Source: Bolinopsis microptera (taxonomy: Eukaryota; Ctenophora; Tentaculata; Lobata; Bolinopsidae). Taken from it: a stretch of DNA of 64,000 nt. The stretch spans positions 6,552,460-6,616,459 of the forward strand of contig NC_087083.1 in NCBI RefSeq assembly GCF_026151205.1. Direction: 5' to 3'. Positions 1 through 11,482 of the stretch are shown one piece after another (within the stretch, counting starts at the first letter, position 1; each line of letters opens with the position of its first letter). The notes beneath the pieces are model-generated. The model was given only the letters and a program-made list of their open reading frames with translations. It was not told the DNA's origin and did not search any database. The translations under genes and the position numbers were made by a program.

Positions 1-3000
1 GCTGATTGGTTAGTGGGAACTAGGTTCAATTGGGTTCAGTTATTAGTCTTCGATCTGTCCTACATTAATCCCGAGCTGATCATCATGGGCCCCGAATATC
101 CTGCGGGAAGAACCTGTATTTTTACTTCACGACGTCCGGATTTCAAATCAACATCCTCAATAACATTAACAATCCTTCCTGATCAGGATCTGTCTCTATT
201 AGCAATTTCCAAAATATCCTGACTCTCGTGGAACATTTCACTGAATTAATTATTACCGGTTCTTTACTACCCCTTGCCCGACACTGTACTCGTATCTAAA
301 TCTTACCCTTTCCCGTATGTTACCCTTGTTGATTTTACTTTTAGCCGACCCTGACATATGAGGGTGATTTGAGGTATCCCGCAAATGAAGCGGTATACAG
401 TACAATACAAAACAGTCACAGTAGATGTTGGAAGGTGTATTTACACTTGCTTCCTGGACCTGGCTGTTCCTCAGTTTCCCTGATCTGTTCTTGCCCTTCT
501 TCGAACTGTAAATGAGCCACAGTGGCGTAACGAAAGGCCCTGCTGACCCCGCTGTGCAGGGGGGCGCCGTCTTAGGGGGGCGCCAGATCGTCGTTTGAAT
601 GTGGGACAATTTCGAAAACTTAACTAAAGTACTAGCAAAACTGCGCGTTTTGCTCTAGATACACACTTTTTTAGAGATTTTACCGGCGTATTCTCTAAAA
701 TCACCTAATTTGTTCAATTTTAGGGAGGGGCACCAAAAGGGGAGGGGGCGCCAACAGGGGGGCGCTTTTTTCGGCAGGGGGGCGCCAACAGGCAACGTTA
801 CGCCACTGATGAGCCATGAGACCAAGTAGACATTTTCGTGATAAACTGTAAAACCTCTCTATACCGAGTTTCTCACGGTATAAAGCGTTTCATAAACCTC
901 ATTCAGAGCCATATAATATACACGTACTGTGTCGTATTGTGATTGAATATAGCTCGATATGTATTACTACTTACATCGCCCACCAAATGCGATATGAACA
1001 ACTTGGTTTGATTGTTGAGGAAAAGAAGAGGTCTGGTAATACAGGTAAGCCGGTTTAGATTAGCACAATTATTGACGGTACAGAGATGTCTTATTTATTA
1101 CAAATGTGATTATCTTAACCCCACTGATTCATCATTGAAATCAATGAAATGACAGTACAGCAGGCTATCGTTTCGATCTCGACTGTGCCATTGGTGCAGT
1201 TTCTGTGAAAATCGATAAGGCTGTATTGTAATTAGTTATGAAACTCTTATATCGCGATCGTATGGTTAAACTTAACGTTTTTCAGTTTCAGACCTTTCCA
1301 CTTAGAGTTAGTAATTCCTGATTATTACTAAAATCTGCCGAGATTTACTGAACTCCAACTACAAATATTGGTGATTTAAGTATTCTTGAAACGAAAAATT
1401 GACTAAGTTTTTTTTGAAAATCATTTTTCTCCGCTTTTCATGCAATTTGATCACTTTTGGCGGAAAAAAATATTTTGAATTTTCGAAATGTTTCCAAGTC
1501 TCGAAAAAAAATGTAAGTGAACAATTTTCAAATTTTTTTCTAAAAACTACTTTTCTCCGTGTTTTAAGCTATTCCGATCATTTTTAGCCAATAAAATTTT
1601 TTAGAATTTTGCTAATTAGTTAATCGATAATTATCCAATTAACTTATTATCTGACGTAAAAATTGTTTCAACAAAAGTTTTTCTTCCTGATAATATGAAC
1701 ACACTCGATTGATTCGCAACCTTTTACGATGTTCACAACTAAAGATATTCGACAAACAAGAAAGGTGGTAAAAAGTGGTAAAGTGGCAAAAAGTGGCCTT
1801 AAGACACGTGGAAAAGTTTGGAAAAGTTGGTCAGCCATAAAGGGCACCTAATGGGACTCAAAAACGTCAAAAATCCTCCGAAAGCTTCGTGTGTCAGCAG
1901 ATCGATTTTTTCAGACGGATCTGTCTGTACTATAATGGTGTAAAATCGATTTGAAAAAATGTTACTTAGTCAAAAATATAGTTTTAAAAACGGTTAACTT
2001 GTTGACGTCATTAAGTGGTGATAATGACGTCATTTTTTAAAATATAATTTGAACTTAAGCGTAAACAATTATCTTTAAGACCTGTGGTCGGAAATGGCTG
2101 TATCTTTTATACTTTTGAAGCTACGGACACTTAAATTCAGGCTACAATTGAAGAATTGACTACATTTGACTGGCAAAGCGTCTATCCCTGAATATATGCA
2201 TATGTATATATCACGACAATCTGTGGTAAAATAGGGCCAGGGGTTCTGGAAAACCCACTTCACGATGCTCCTGAAACTTGATACTTTTTTTTGCTGTCGA
2301 TTTAGTGAACGTCTAGACGCCCTGTAAAATTTCAGATCTCTCTAACTCAATTTTTTTCCCTGCTCTTGCCGAAGGCAAAAAGATCGTAGGGAATAAGTAA
2401 TCGGGTTTGGATATATGAGGTGGCCCGACGGTCCTACGATGATGACAAAAGTCTGCTCCTTCGCAATATAGACCACTCTCCTATAATTATGTGTATAAAA
2501 GGAGTCTATTTTGCGCGCGCGACGCCTGTTATGTGTTAATTAATTACAGGCATAGCAACCAGTTTTTGGTGCTTGACGACTGTTACACAGGTTTCCATCG
2601 GGTTACAATTCACTCTTATTCATTAATATAGCATATTAGTCATCAGAGCGGATCAATCATCAATGTAAGTGTTATTTTGGTGAAACAAGCTTAATAAATT
2701 ACCGAGTGATAAAATTCAGCAAGTCGAAACAAATTAAATTATGATATCAGCTGATAAACTCGTTGCTGATTACTTAACAGTTGATCGACACTTAATGGTA
2801 AAAAGCGAAAACATAGTTGACAAAAGATGTTACTTTACATTTACATTCAAGGAGCAACTAAGATCAAGATTGCGGTATGCTTTTAAAGAATCCTATATAA
2901 AATCAAAGGCTCGATAGTCGATAGTTGATGGTGCTGTAGATGTAAGCATAAAACAGAATAGTTGATTACAGTCAATAAAGTTGGCATACGATGCAATAAT

Positions 3001-3378
3001 ATGACGTGACATGATACGCATCGTTAACACGAAACAAAACCGCGCAAAAATGAAATGATCTACAACCAAACCACATACAGATCGACGGCGACACTTCAGA
3101 TGCGCGCAGAATTTTACAAGTTCTGCACGCCTAATATAATATAAACGATTATCACGTGCGCCAAACACCACTCTGGGATACAATAAAGTAGAACAATTAC
3201 ATTGTAGGCAGTAGGGAAATTTGATCGTGCGTGGTGTTACCGCGGCGAAATTCTTGTTTGTTTAATTTCGCGTACATTTTTGTGTGCATCCTTCAAAGAC
3301 CGTATGAACTATGATCTGAATCGGTTGGAAATTTGGTTTGGTTTCTTGTGATAAACTAACCCGACTATTTTATCTCAG
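1..3378. other. Non-coding stretch upstream of METAP1-like exon
   Basis: Apart from the 289-bp element at 520-808, I see no supported gene here. The sequence is AT-rich, with only short, biased open frames. I looked for the upstream exons of methionine aminopeptidase that should precede the exon at 3.38 kb (metal-binding and HGI motifs) and did not find them. The open stretch around 988-1039 ends at a gtaagc donor, but its upstream boundary is unclear and I do not call it. Confidence 0.5.
520..808 (-). mobile_element. Non-autonomous hAT element (MITE), copy 1
   Basis: A 289-bp element bounded by CAGTGGCGTAACG and its inverted copy CGTTACGCCACTG. It is flanked on both sides by the perfect 8-bp duplication ATGAGCCA (512-519 and 809-816). 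An 8-bp duplication is the hallmark of hAT transposition. The subterminal parts are rich in GGCGCC and runs of G or C, and the middle is AT-rich. It has no transposase. Its termini match those of the complete hAT element at 36,812-42,096, in the opposite orientation. Confidence 0.93.
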
Positions 3379-3494
3379 AGAACAAAGCTATAGGTATAAT
3401 GAAGCCTGGCCACTGTTTTACTATAGAACCCATGATTAACGAAGGAGTGTGGAGGGATAACCTCTGGCCTGATGATTGGACCGCCGTCACCGCT
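3379..3494 (+). CDS. METAP1: Methionine aminopeptidase 1 exon (orphan)
   Basis: This exon lies between a tatctcag acceptor and a gtgagt donor. It reads [19 protein letters not shown], then [19 protein letters not shown]. It is a near-textbook match to the late part of type 1 methionine aminopeptidase, the metal-dependent enzyme that removes the initiator Met from new proteins on ribosomes. The FTIEPMI segment holds one of the metal-ligand glutamates. The family continues with a QFEHT segment carrying the last ligand, and I find no such exon within the 1.7 kb downstream. I also find no earlier METAP1 exons in the 3.4 kb upstream. It is either part of a gene with very long introns or a stranded fragment. 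The exon itself has no stop or frameshift. Confidence 0.75.
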
Positions 3495-3783
3495 GTGAGT
3501 ACTCCTGATTACTGATACTCCTGAGTATATCTGATGTGTATTTTAGAGTTGTCAATTTTAGTAGAATTATAATCAAATTTACACAGCAATACAATAATAA
3601 TAATTATTATTATGTAATAAACATTTATTGTGGTGTAGGATTGTTTGAATTTCTATTTGCTAGGTCATATAATATGTACTTTGTGATTGTTTCTCCCGTT
3701 TTTCTTCCCTTGCGTTGCAAGCCCTGTCTCTTGTAAAAACAACCACTTTTGTAGATACACATAGTCTCTACGCCTTTATCCTT

Positions 3784-3866
3784 TGGTCCCTAGGGTCAGC
3801 TGACTCCGGGCCAGAGGAAAATTACCGATTGCCAAGGTTTGATGCCTAGGCGATCGAGACCCGATA
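3784..3866 (+). repeat. Short interspersed repeat, copy 1
   Basis: About 80 bp beginning GGTCCCTAGGGTCAGCTGAC and ending near GAGACCCGAT. It recurs with small changes in a La intron at 12,676-12,784, so it belongs to a dispersed family. I cannot assign the family; a SINE fragment is possible. No target duplication is obvious. Confidence 0.6.
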
Positions 3867-4096
3867 TAATAATAATTTCTTCTTGAACCACAGGACGGAA
3901 AGAGGTCGTCACAGTTTGAACACACGCTCTTAGTCACAGAAACCGGAGTAGACATCCTCACTGCTAGAAAAGAAGGACAGCCACACTTCATGGACAGCTT
4001 GTAATACATCCTCTTTGTTTGAAAAGCGTGGACATAATTAGCAGCTTTTGTTTAGTCGCCTCCTTTAGTTAAATTATAATCAAGTTTTTTGTCAGT

Positions 4097-4237
4097 TTAT
4101 CGGACGTTATTTGACCGGACATTGCGTGAACGGACATAATTTTGAACGGAGATTAAAATGAACGCTCGAAGGCATTTATTTAATGTCTTTGATTTAGCTA
4201 CCTTTATTTAATGTCCGTTCAAATACAGTCCGATAAG
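4097..4237. repeat. Inverted-repeat (MITE-like) segment
   Basis: The left end TTATCGGACGTTATTTGACC and following bases reappear inverted at the right end (GGTCAAATAAC-like, ending CCGATAA). This forms an imperfect terminal inverted repeat of about 30 bp around an AT-rich centre that repeats the GAACGGACAT motif. It looks like a small decayed foldback DNA element. No coding capacity. Confidence 0.5.
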
Positions 4238-4860
4238 GTATATAATGATGAGTTGCGATGTACTAAAAATCCTTACATGATGGGCCTGGGTTAAAAATAG
4301 GGCAATTGACAAAAGACATGAGATTGAGAAATTAACTGATTCCAATTCTGTTTGAACTATGATTCTTAGGTAATGATCGATTAATAGTTCGATAACTTAA
4401 GTTCACAGCTAATACTCTGGTAAAGGAGATGCTAGGTATTAGGTGTATAAATAACCCTATAAATCGTTCCAATTTGATAGTTGTCTGAATATCAAATATT
4501 ACTGTACTCTGTTCTGTTGAACATTTTTAGGGCGTTTTTTACGTTGTTTTAAATGACTTTCTTACCTAATTTTGTTCCAAAACTGTGAAGTGTGCTTTAG
4601 ATTTTTGTAACTTTTGATTAAGTGGTCACGAATTATAAGCTGCATTTCATTTCGGTTCATCAAATTATAATCCATTTAATTTGAACCGTACTGTCATGTT
4701 AAAGAATTTTGATATTTGCATCAACAAATAAAATAGAATTTTCAGTCTCCTCAGTCTCAATACACCACTCAGCATTCATGACCCTACGAATACAGAAGTG
4801 AGTCCTGAAATAAAAACGATGTGATTGTACGGTATAACATGGTCTATCAGGTCTACGAGA

Positions 4861-5040
4861 GGAAAAGAGCTAGAGATGGACCCAGCACTCACAATGAGGT
4901 ATGTGGAACCTCTAATTACCTCTAATTACCTCTAATTATCTCATTGTAATTACCCAGCACTCACAATGAGGTAACCTCTAATTACCGGCCCAAGGAAACT
5001 ACACTTTATAAAGTTCCTCCCCCCCCCCCCCCCCCCCCCC
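4861..5040. repeat. Local duplication and poly-C run
   Basis: CCAGCACTCACAATGAGGTA occurs twice, separated by tandem ACCTCTAATT units. An uninterrupted C run of about 22 bases follows at 5,019-5,040. It lies just upstream of the first recognised exon of the next gene. Confidence 0.6.
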
Positions 5041-5180
5041 AAATTGAATGCTGTTCAACAGATCCCATGGGTTGTGGGCTCTAACAGAGTACTTTCAATG
5101 ACAAAAGTAGGTTTTGGGATTTCCTGGGATTGCCTGATAATCCCTTATATTTTGTACCGACTGCACGTCTTCTTTCTCAG

Positions 5181-8100
5181 GGAACTGACGTGCCACCTCC
5201 TCCTCCACCTAAGAAGCCGAGCATGTGTGCAGTGAAATCTAAACATCATCTCATACCCAGAGCTACTATCGATATTTTCCTTCACGGGTAAGTCCATTCC
5301 TAACATTCTTTTGCTTACATAATCAGAATTCATGACGTTTTTAAATCTAGATTATCGGATACAATCTTGAAACGGTATATTTGGGGTTGGAGTGACAACA
5401 AATCAACGGCCATTGGAAAACATTCGCGTATTCCAATCCCATATATACCGTTTCAATTTATAGTACGCAAAAGATGTAAAGATTATGTGGACCGTCAATT
5501 GTAGCAGTTCGTACTTATTAAACTTGTAAATCCAGAAATAAACACACAGTTATCTGAGTCCATAAATGAGGGAGATCGGATAAAATACACTTGGAAATTA
5601 ATGTAATAATTTTGTAGTTAACCTAGTTATTAAAATTTGTACACTTAATTTGATTAAGGAGTAATTGTGGTAAACTTTTGTAGTTAAGTTCATATTTCAT
5701 CATATTGTTCATACTTTGTTACGTTTGAATATTCTTAAATAACTGATCTCTTCAGCTCTACTTTTGTTTCTTTTATAATTTGAAAAAAATAATTTGAAAC
5801 AAAAAATTTGTAATCGTTATTTCATGGTATTATTGCTAGTTATTTTTGAATTTTATAGATTTTCTGTAATAAAATCATTTCACGTTATTATATTGTTTGT
5901 TGAATTTTGTAATTGTATAGATTTTTGTAAATTATTTCACGGTATTGATAGTAATTTTAAAATTGTAAATTGCAGCTATGTAAGAACTAAGAAATTATTG
6001 TAACGTCTCGTCCATGACGAAGGCTTGTGCCGAAACGTCGACAACTATTTGTTTTAAACACTGAGTGGAGACTCTCACTTCATCCCCAACAATCAAATTA
6101 TATGATCGACCCACTCGTAAGAGAGAAAAAGATTACGATTTTCTTTAGCATTTACGCATTCATGTAATTGTGACGAAAAGTCTCGGAGTTTTTATGGTTA
6201 TGACTCGAGTTACTTTTTGTCGATAAAACTGCTATGTATCAGTTTGTATTTGTTGATTTGCATTGTACCCTCATGCACATATATCCATTTACGGAATAAC
6301 CATTATATAGAGTACTATAAACAGCAACTATAAAAAAGCATAAAAGCAACTATTATAATATATTTATTATTATAATTATCATGACGGTTAATTAATTCAT
6401 TATTTTCCTTAAAACAAAATTTATTATGTAACCTACCAATGGTGCCCGTTTATCATTGATTTATTCTAATTCATCCGAACTCTGTGCAGTTGGAAGGTCA
6501 AATTGGACGATGGACAATATGCAAAAACCTGGATCACAGACCAAAGTTCTTTCGATAAAATCACCCCTGCATACGTTCCTGAGCGGTTCGACATTCTCGG
6601 AGAGAAATTAGACAAAGCTTTCCTTGATATCACAGGAACATTAAATCCGGCACAGCTAACATCCTATTTCAATGATATAACAATAGGTAAAACGGAAAAC
6701 TTATTTTTTTTAGACTCGGGGCGGGGCATGGTGGATGGTGATGAATTAAGTTTGTTTTAAGTTTTTGCACTTGGTTTAGCAGGAGGCAGTCAATTACTTG
6801 AATCGCAATAACTTGTCAAAAATTGTCAAGTCTACAATATATTACCTGAATAGTATGTTATTGACCATGATTACGTTATTATAATTTGTTGACTTGTCCC
6901 TAAAGGTCGAGATGCCTGGGATTATAACAGCACTGTTGTTGAAGATTACAACTTTCCCTCGGAATCAAGTTTAGAGTTGCCACCTCTCTTTTATCCGGTA
7001 AGGAGTTTTTACTTAACGGAAAAGCTTGAAACATATATACTGGCCTACTGAAATGATCAGCAACCACGAGCTATATAAGCGCTGTGAAACGAAGAAATTG
7101 TCTTCCAAACGTAGTTCGTTTAAGTTCATTACTTTTCCTTAATTTTAGACCAGAGAAAGTTTATTATTATCAGGAGTGTATCCTTTTTTCTTTAAAAAGT
7201 TTCGCTCGTATGAACCATATATTATTTTCAAGCAGTCCTAACTTTTATCATGATAGTTTCTTGGATGACTAGATTAAACACTGCTGAGTAGAAGTTTATC
7301 TTAATAGTGGTGTTCTTAAACTTCAATTTATTATTTCAAACTCTAAATAATCCCTTCAGGACGAGGCCGGTATCCCTCCTCCTCCTCCTCCACCGCCTCC
7401 CCTCTCAGTCGCCATCACTAAGATGGAGTCTATCGGGGATCAGCTAGAGAATTCTCAGTATTCCCCAACACACACTGTCCAGTACGATCAGGAAGATACG
7501 GATATTGACAATGCGGATACGAGATATTCTCCCTCACGTCCTACTCGCGATAAGGCATATTCCCCAACATGCCATACTCCATATTATCAAGATTCTGGTC
7601 TCAGGTGGGTAGGAGATTTTTGTGAAATAAACTAAACTTAATATAAATTTCTAATCAATTTTATGGTTAGGACCTGCCAAAATATTTGTATTGAAACCAA
7701 ACGGGTATAATTCAAACTTAACTTTCCTCAATAACATACCTAGCAGCCATAATATCAAGCTCGATGGCAACATGTTCGAAAGCATTATCACCAATATAAT
7801 ACCAAACCAACCAACCAGAGTTTCGCACAACAACAGCCCCTCCTCGTCGGACTACTTGAGTGCAGATGATGATTTCCCCCCTCCAGCCCCCTCACCACCC
7901 TCCATCCCCAACACACCGTCTGATGATGATGAGGACACTGATCGCTCTCCGCCACTAGATACCACACTCAGACCAACTCTGCGTGAACCATCAGATAGCT
8001 TGCTCAGTACAAGTTCCAGATTTCAGAGAACTCCGGATAAGAGGCAGTCTAGCAGAACACCAACTGGTCTACAATGTACCCCCTCTAAAAGAAGTAGTTG

Positions 8101-10163
8101 CAGAGTGGATGTGGGAGACGATTATTTGCCTCTGCCCATGGACTTAGAAGGTAATATTACAGTCAGCTGTAATGTTTCTTGTTTTGATGCACTACAATCT
8201 ACATGTATCACTATCATTGAATTTTGAAGATCCACTAACCCCAAACTTAACTTTCTGAATGGTCTGAACTTTGAAGTATTTGGACGGTAAAATATTTATA
8301 AATTCAGATGATCTGCCTTCAAAGACGTGTCCTGAAATAGATGGCGAAGAGTTTGACGAACTTCAGGTAATAATTATTTAATCACTTAATCACGCGTTGT
8401 ATCAGTATCATGTCCAAAGGCTGAGAAATATGTAATGTAACGTCGCGTGATGGAAATATTTTAAACGGGCATATCTTGTCCAAACCCAGGATGCACTACA
8501 TGAATAATTCGTTGTAACTTTGTTTGAAAAGCATTAATACATGGTGTACCGTAGAAAGTGTGACTATTTTGAACAAAAATAAAACTTTTTATGAAAGAGC
8601 AGTCGCTCAAAACTAAATGTTAAACATTTATCATTCAAAGGCGGAAGTAGAGGTTGGAGATGGAGATGTTCTGGAGCAGGTAGTGGAAAAGGAGGGACGA
8701 GAAGCAGAATTAGAGTTGGGACATGATGACATGATCGGGAATTATGTTGAAGATATTGATTCTCCGGATGAGGTTTGTTATTAATATTTTAAATTATAAT
8801 TGGCAATGTTTCGTACTGTGGAACTAAATCCTTTATGACAAAACCGTTATTGTAAACTGCGAAAAGTAACGTTCATTCGAAAACAATAAACATCGTTATT
8901 ATTTGATTTGATATATTCCTCAAATTAGCGAACGTATGATAATGCAGAGTCACAAATTTTCTGTCGCAACCTGTAAAGTTTATCTTTTTAGCTGGAAGAA
9001 GAAGACCCACTTGACGCAGACCGAGACCCCTCGCTCCCTCCCTCCCAATTATCCCTCTTCCATGAGATCATCACGGACTCTGGCGACGTTAAAAGAGTTC
9101 TTTATTTCCGGAAATCAAAGTTTCGTATGTCCGGAACAGCATTGCATCATCTCAGTAAAATGAGCAGTAAGATGGACTATAAAGATGCCTGTAAAAATAC
9201 TGGGCTTCCGGAGGTGTTCAATAAGACTGCCCGACCCTTCTATCAAGGTACATTTATTTATTTTATTAACTGAAAATGTCGATAAAATGGGTAACAAATA
9301 GTTTTGGAACTAACAGGGGTTTTGTACCGATTTTGCCACGTCCAAAATAATTTGTTTCATCCCCACCAGTTTTAGTATCATTAAAAGGGCTCTGGGTATT
9401 CTGTCGTTCTTTGACCCATTTTCTCAAACTAAACTCTTTTCTAAACAGGCAGAACACTGTCTAACAGAATTGAGAAACCTAAAAATAAGTTGCCACTGAT
9501 GAGTGCTCCCAGAGGACAGTTCACTGTGCCTCTTGTCAACCTGACAAGGAGTTTTAAGGTTAGTAATAGGATTTAGATAATTAATTGTTTGTTATTTTGC
9601 AAATGATGAACAATGAACATGTTATCTAGGATCAGGTAACCAACTCGTACTCACTACTGGTTCTGGTAATTACTGGTTCTGGTAATTACTGGTTCTGGTA
9701 ACTACTGGTTCTATTTCTGGTAATTACTGGTTCTGGTAACTACTGGGTCTAGTAACCCCTACTTATTTTCCAGGTCCAACAAGATCCCTCAATTGCCCCC
9801 AATATGAGACGCTTTGGAGTTCCCCTCCGACAGATACGTGGACCTTTGTTAGGCTTACAACACCAGAGATCAGACAATGTATCCCGCATTACAACCAACT
9901 TGCGCTCACACAAAACCAATTTCACGCGCTCCGAGCAGCTGATATCAGAGTATTGTGCTTGTTGGGTGCAGCGCCCTTTCCATGACACGCGCTGCGCTAC
10001 CATGCATGATAATTTCGTGGAAACTATTTTAAAGAGACACGGCGTCCAATATGGTGTGGTGAAGGAGTGTATTAAGGAGTATTCCGCAAGGATCGGGGAG
10101 AGTGTTAACGATCCTGTTAGGAGTTTTAATATGTTTAAATCTATCATTAAAAGTAAAACGTAA
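5181..10163 (+). CDS. Unrecognised ten-exon gene, 663 codons visible
   Basis: I do not recognise the family. Ten exons join in one frame with GT-AG ends: 5181-5287, 6490-6686, 6906-6997, 7360-7604, 7747-8150, 8308-8366, 8641-8772, 8992-9247, 9449-9558 and 9774-10163 (stop TAA). The first exon is open at its 5' end in phase 0, so an N-terminus is missing. The protein begins GTDVPPPPPPKKPS, then a folded-looking stretch (IDIFLHGWKVKLDDGQ). A second proline run (PPPPPPPPPP) and a low-complexity region rich in Ser, Pro and Asp follow, with SP/TP sites (SRTPT, CTPSK). An acidic segment leads to a conserved-looking C-terminal part of about 250 residues with basic patches and a Cys/His-containing tail. 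This layout suggests a nuclear or scaffold protein under proline-directed phosphorylation, but that is inference. The acceptor of exon 5 (cctagcag, 7741-7746) was chosen because only it keeps the frame. Confidence 0.8.
5367..5456. repeat. 90-bp imperfect hairpin in intron 1 of the unknown gene
   Basis: TTGAAACGGTATATTTGGGG at the left is mirrored by CCCATATATACCGTTTCAA at the right, giving about 27-bp arms with few mismatches around a ~36-bp loop. It is probably a tiny foldback element. Nothing coding. Confidence 0.65.
6001..6040 (+). ncRNA. Hammerhead-ribozyme-like motif of a Penelope/retrozyme remnant
   Basis: The segment TGACGA, then AGGC-TTGT-GCC (a small stem-loop), then GAAACGTC resembles the core of type I hammerhead ribozymes found in Penelope-like retroelements (CUGANGA, stem II, GAAA, stem III/cleavage site). 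Here the first core base is A instead of C. The sequence after GAAA leaves no loop for stem III, so self-cleavage as a monomer is doubtful. The AT-rich flank upstream repeats itself. I read it as a decayed retroelement end inside an intron. Confidence 0.3.
9641..9757. repeat. Tandem GGTTCTGGTAATTACT repeat
   Basis: Several imperfect units of GGTTCTGGTAATTACT, also seen as GGTAACTACT, lie in the last intron of the unknown gene just before its final acceptor. Confidence 0.75.
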
Positions 10164-10212
10164 CTTTTTATTTTTATTGTGTTATATTTTATCATATTGT
10201 TTATTTCAAAAC

Positions 10213-10218
10213 ATTAAA
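10213..10218 (+). promoter_or_regulatory. Candidate poly(A) signal ATTAAA
   Basis: ATTAAA lies 50 bases after the TAA stop of the unknown gene, a usual distance for a short 3' UTR. Single hexamers are common in AT-rich DNA, so this is only positional support. Confidence 0.4.
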
Positions 10219-10570
10219 CGTACAGATGCACATTGTTTATTAATCACCGCTCAGATCTAAGTTATGAAAGGTTATGATATTCCCTAATTTTATCATAACA
10301 TGTTTGGTGCATGAATTCTTATTTAAATTTCATAACTTTTGTTTCGGATTTGCCAAGTGGGATCAGGAAAGACCCCACTTTTATGTTGATTGTTGTGTTG
10401 GCTTATGTTGATTGTTGTATATTGTTCTTATATCGACGCTGAACTCGGATCTGTTATAAGATCTCCTTTTCTAACTCTAGTCTACAAATGTTGAAACTTC
10501 ATCACAGCACAGTAAATGAAGATTTAGTACGTACGTTTTGGTACGTTTTGGTGAGTTTGGCAGGGCGTGC

Positions 10571-11010
10571 TCAGGACAACTGCATCGAGTGCGTCCTCCT
10601 CCAGCTCAGCATTGAGTTATCGTTTGTCGGAGTGTAGCCCGGAACCGGTGGTGTGTCTGGGTACTGTTCCATAAATCTGCCTAGACCAGCTTTGAAACTG
10701 TCTAGCAATGTGATACTCCGGAGCTCCGATGGGAGCACGTTGAAGAGCTGAGCTGCTCTAACTCTAAAGCTGTTGTCGTAATCTGTTCTTACCGACAACT
10801 GTGCGTTTTTGTTCATGGCTGGGATCTCTGCCTTAATACCATCCCTTTGATGTGACTTGAACTCGAAACCCGTATCGTTTAGAGCACGTCATTAAGAATT
10901 TTCCATACATGAATAATAGAATAACGCTCTCTCCGCCTCTGAAGGGACATCAACTTAAGCTTCTTCAGCCTGTCCCAGTACTGGAGAACACGGCAGCCAG
11001 ATATCTTTCT
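10571..11010 (-). pseudogene. LINE reverse-transcriptase C-terminal fragment (decayed)
   Basis: On the - strand the sequence reads YWDRLKKLKLMSLQRRRERY, IIHVWKILND, then after a frame change SFRVRAAQLFNVLPSELRSI, LLDSFKAGLGRFMEQYPDTP and PVPGYT. The series 'YWxRLKxLxLxSLQRRRERY', 'NSLPxxIRxxxxLxxFKxxLD' and 'xPDxPPxPGY' is the usual extreme C-terminus of non-LTR retrotransposon polymerases of the CR1/Jockey kind in invertebrates. A stop and frame change near 10,880 show it is broken. Only this 3' part is present, as expected from 5'-truncated insertion. It lies between the unknown gene and La. Confidence 0.75.
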
Positions 11011-11482
11011 AGTAAAGGATGTAACCTTTTTGTGAATAGTATGTATGTTGCACTGAAAGTTCAGGGGCAGAATTCACTTTATTTACTAACTTTAGAATGA
11101 ACTACACTTAGTGAGAGCGTTATCTACTGTAGAATGTTTTTTAAATGCCCTAAACATTTTATTTCCACCTAGCTTTTGATGATATTCCTAATATTCGCCC
11201 ATAATGTCTGAACCGATATAATAGAATTGCATAATTTTGATATTTTCATACTAACGTTTGTCCATAAATTGAGAACTGTTATAGAAGTGCATTATCTTGA
11301 TATTTCCATACTAAGTCTCGCTTGAATGAAATGTACATCTTCGTTGGGTATATATTTTAATGTCCAAGCGTGTAATAAATGTTAGAATTTATTTATAAAT
11401 AAATTCTATAAAATATAGTCTAAAAATGAGTATGTTTATTTAATATCGAGCAAGTAAAAAGCAAACTTTCCTCTTAGCCGTT

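Noticed and set aside
253-609. Frame with SHIQTTIWRPPKTAPP, also seen near 15,641
   Set aside because: It is the translated end of the hAT MITE, non-coding.
4877-4909. Possible next METAP1 exon reading RDGPSTHNE
   Set aside because: Only RDG matches; the QFEHT metal-ligand segment is absent and the sequence lies in a local duplication.
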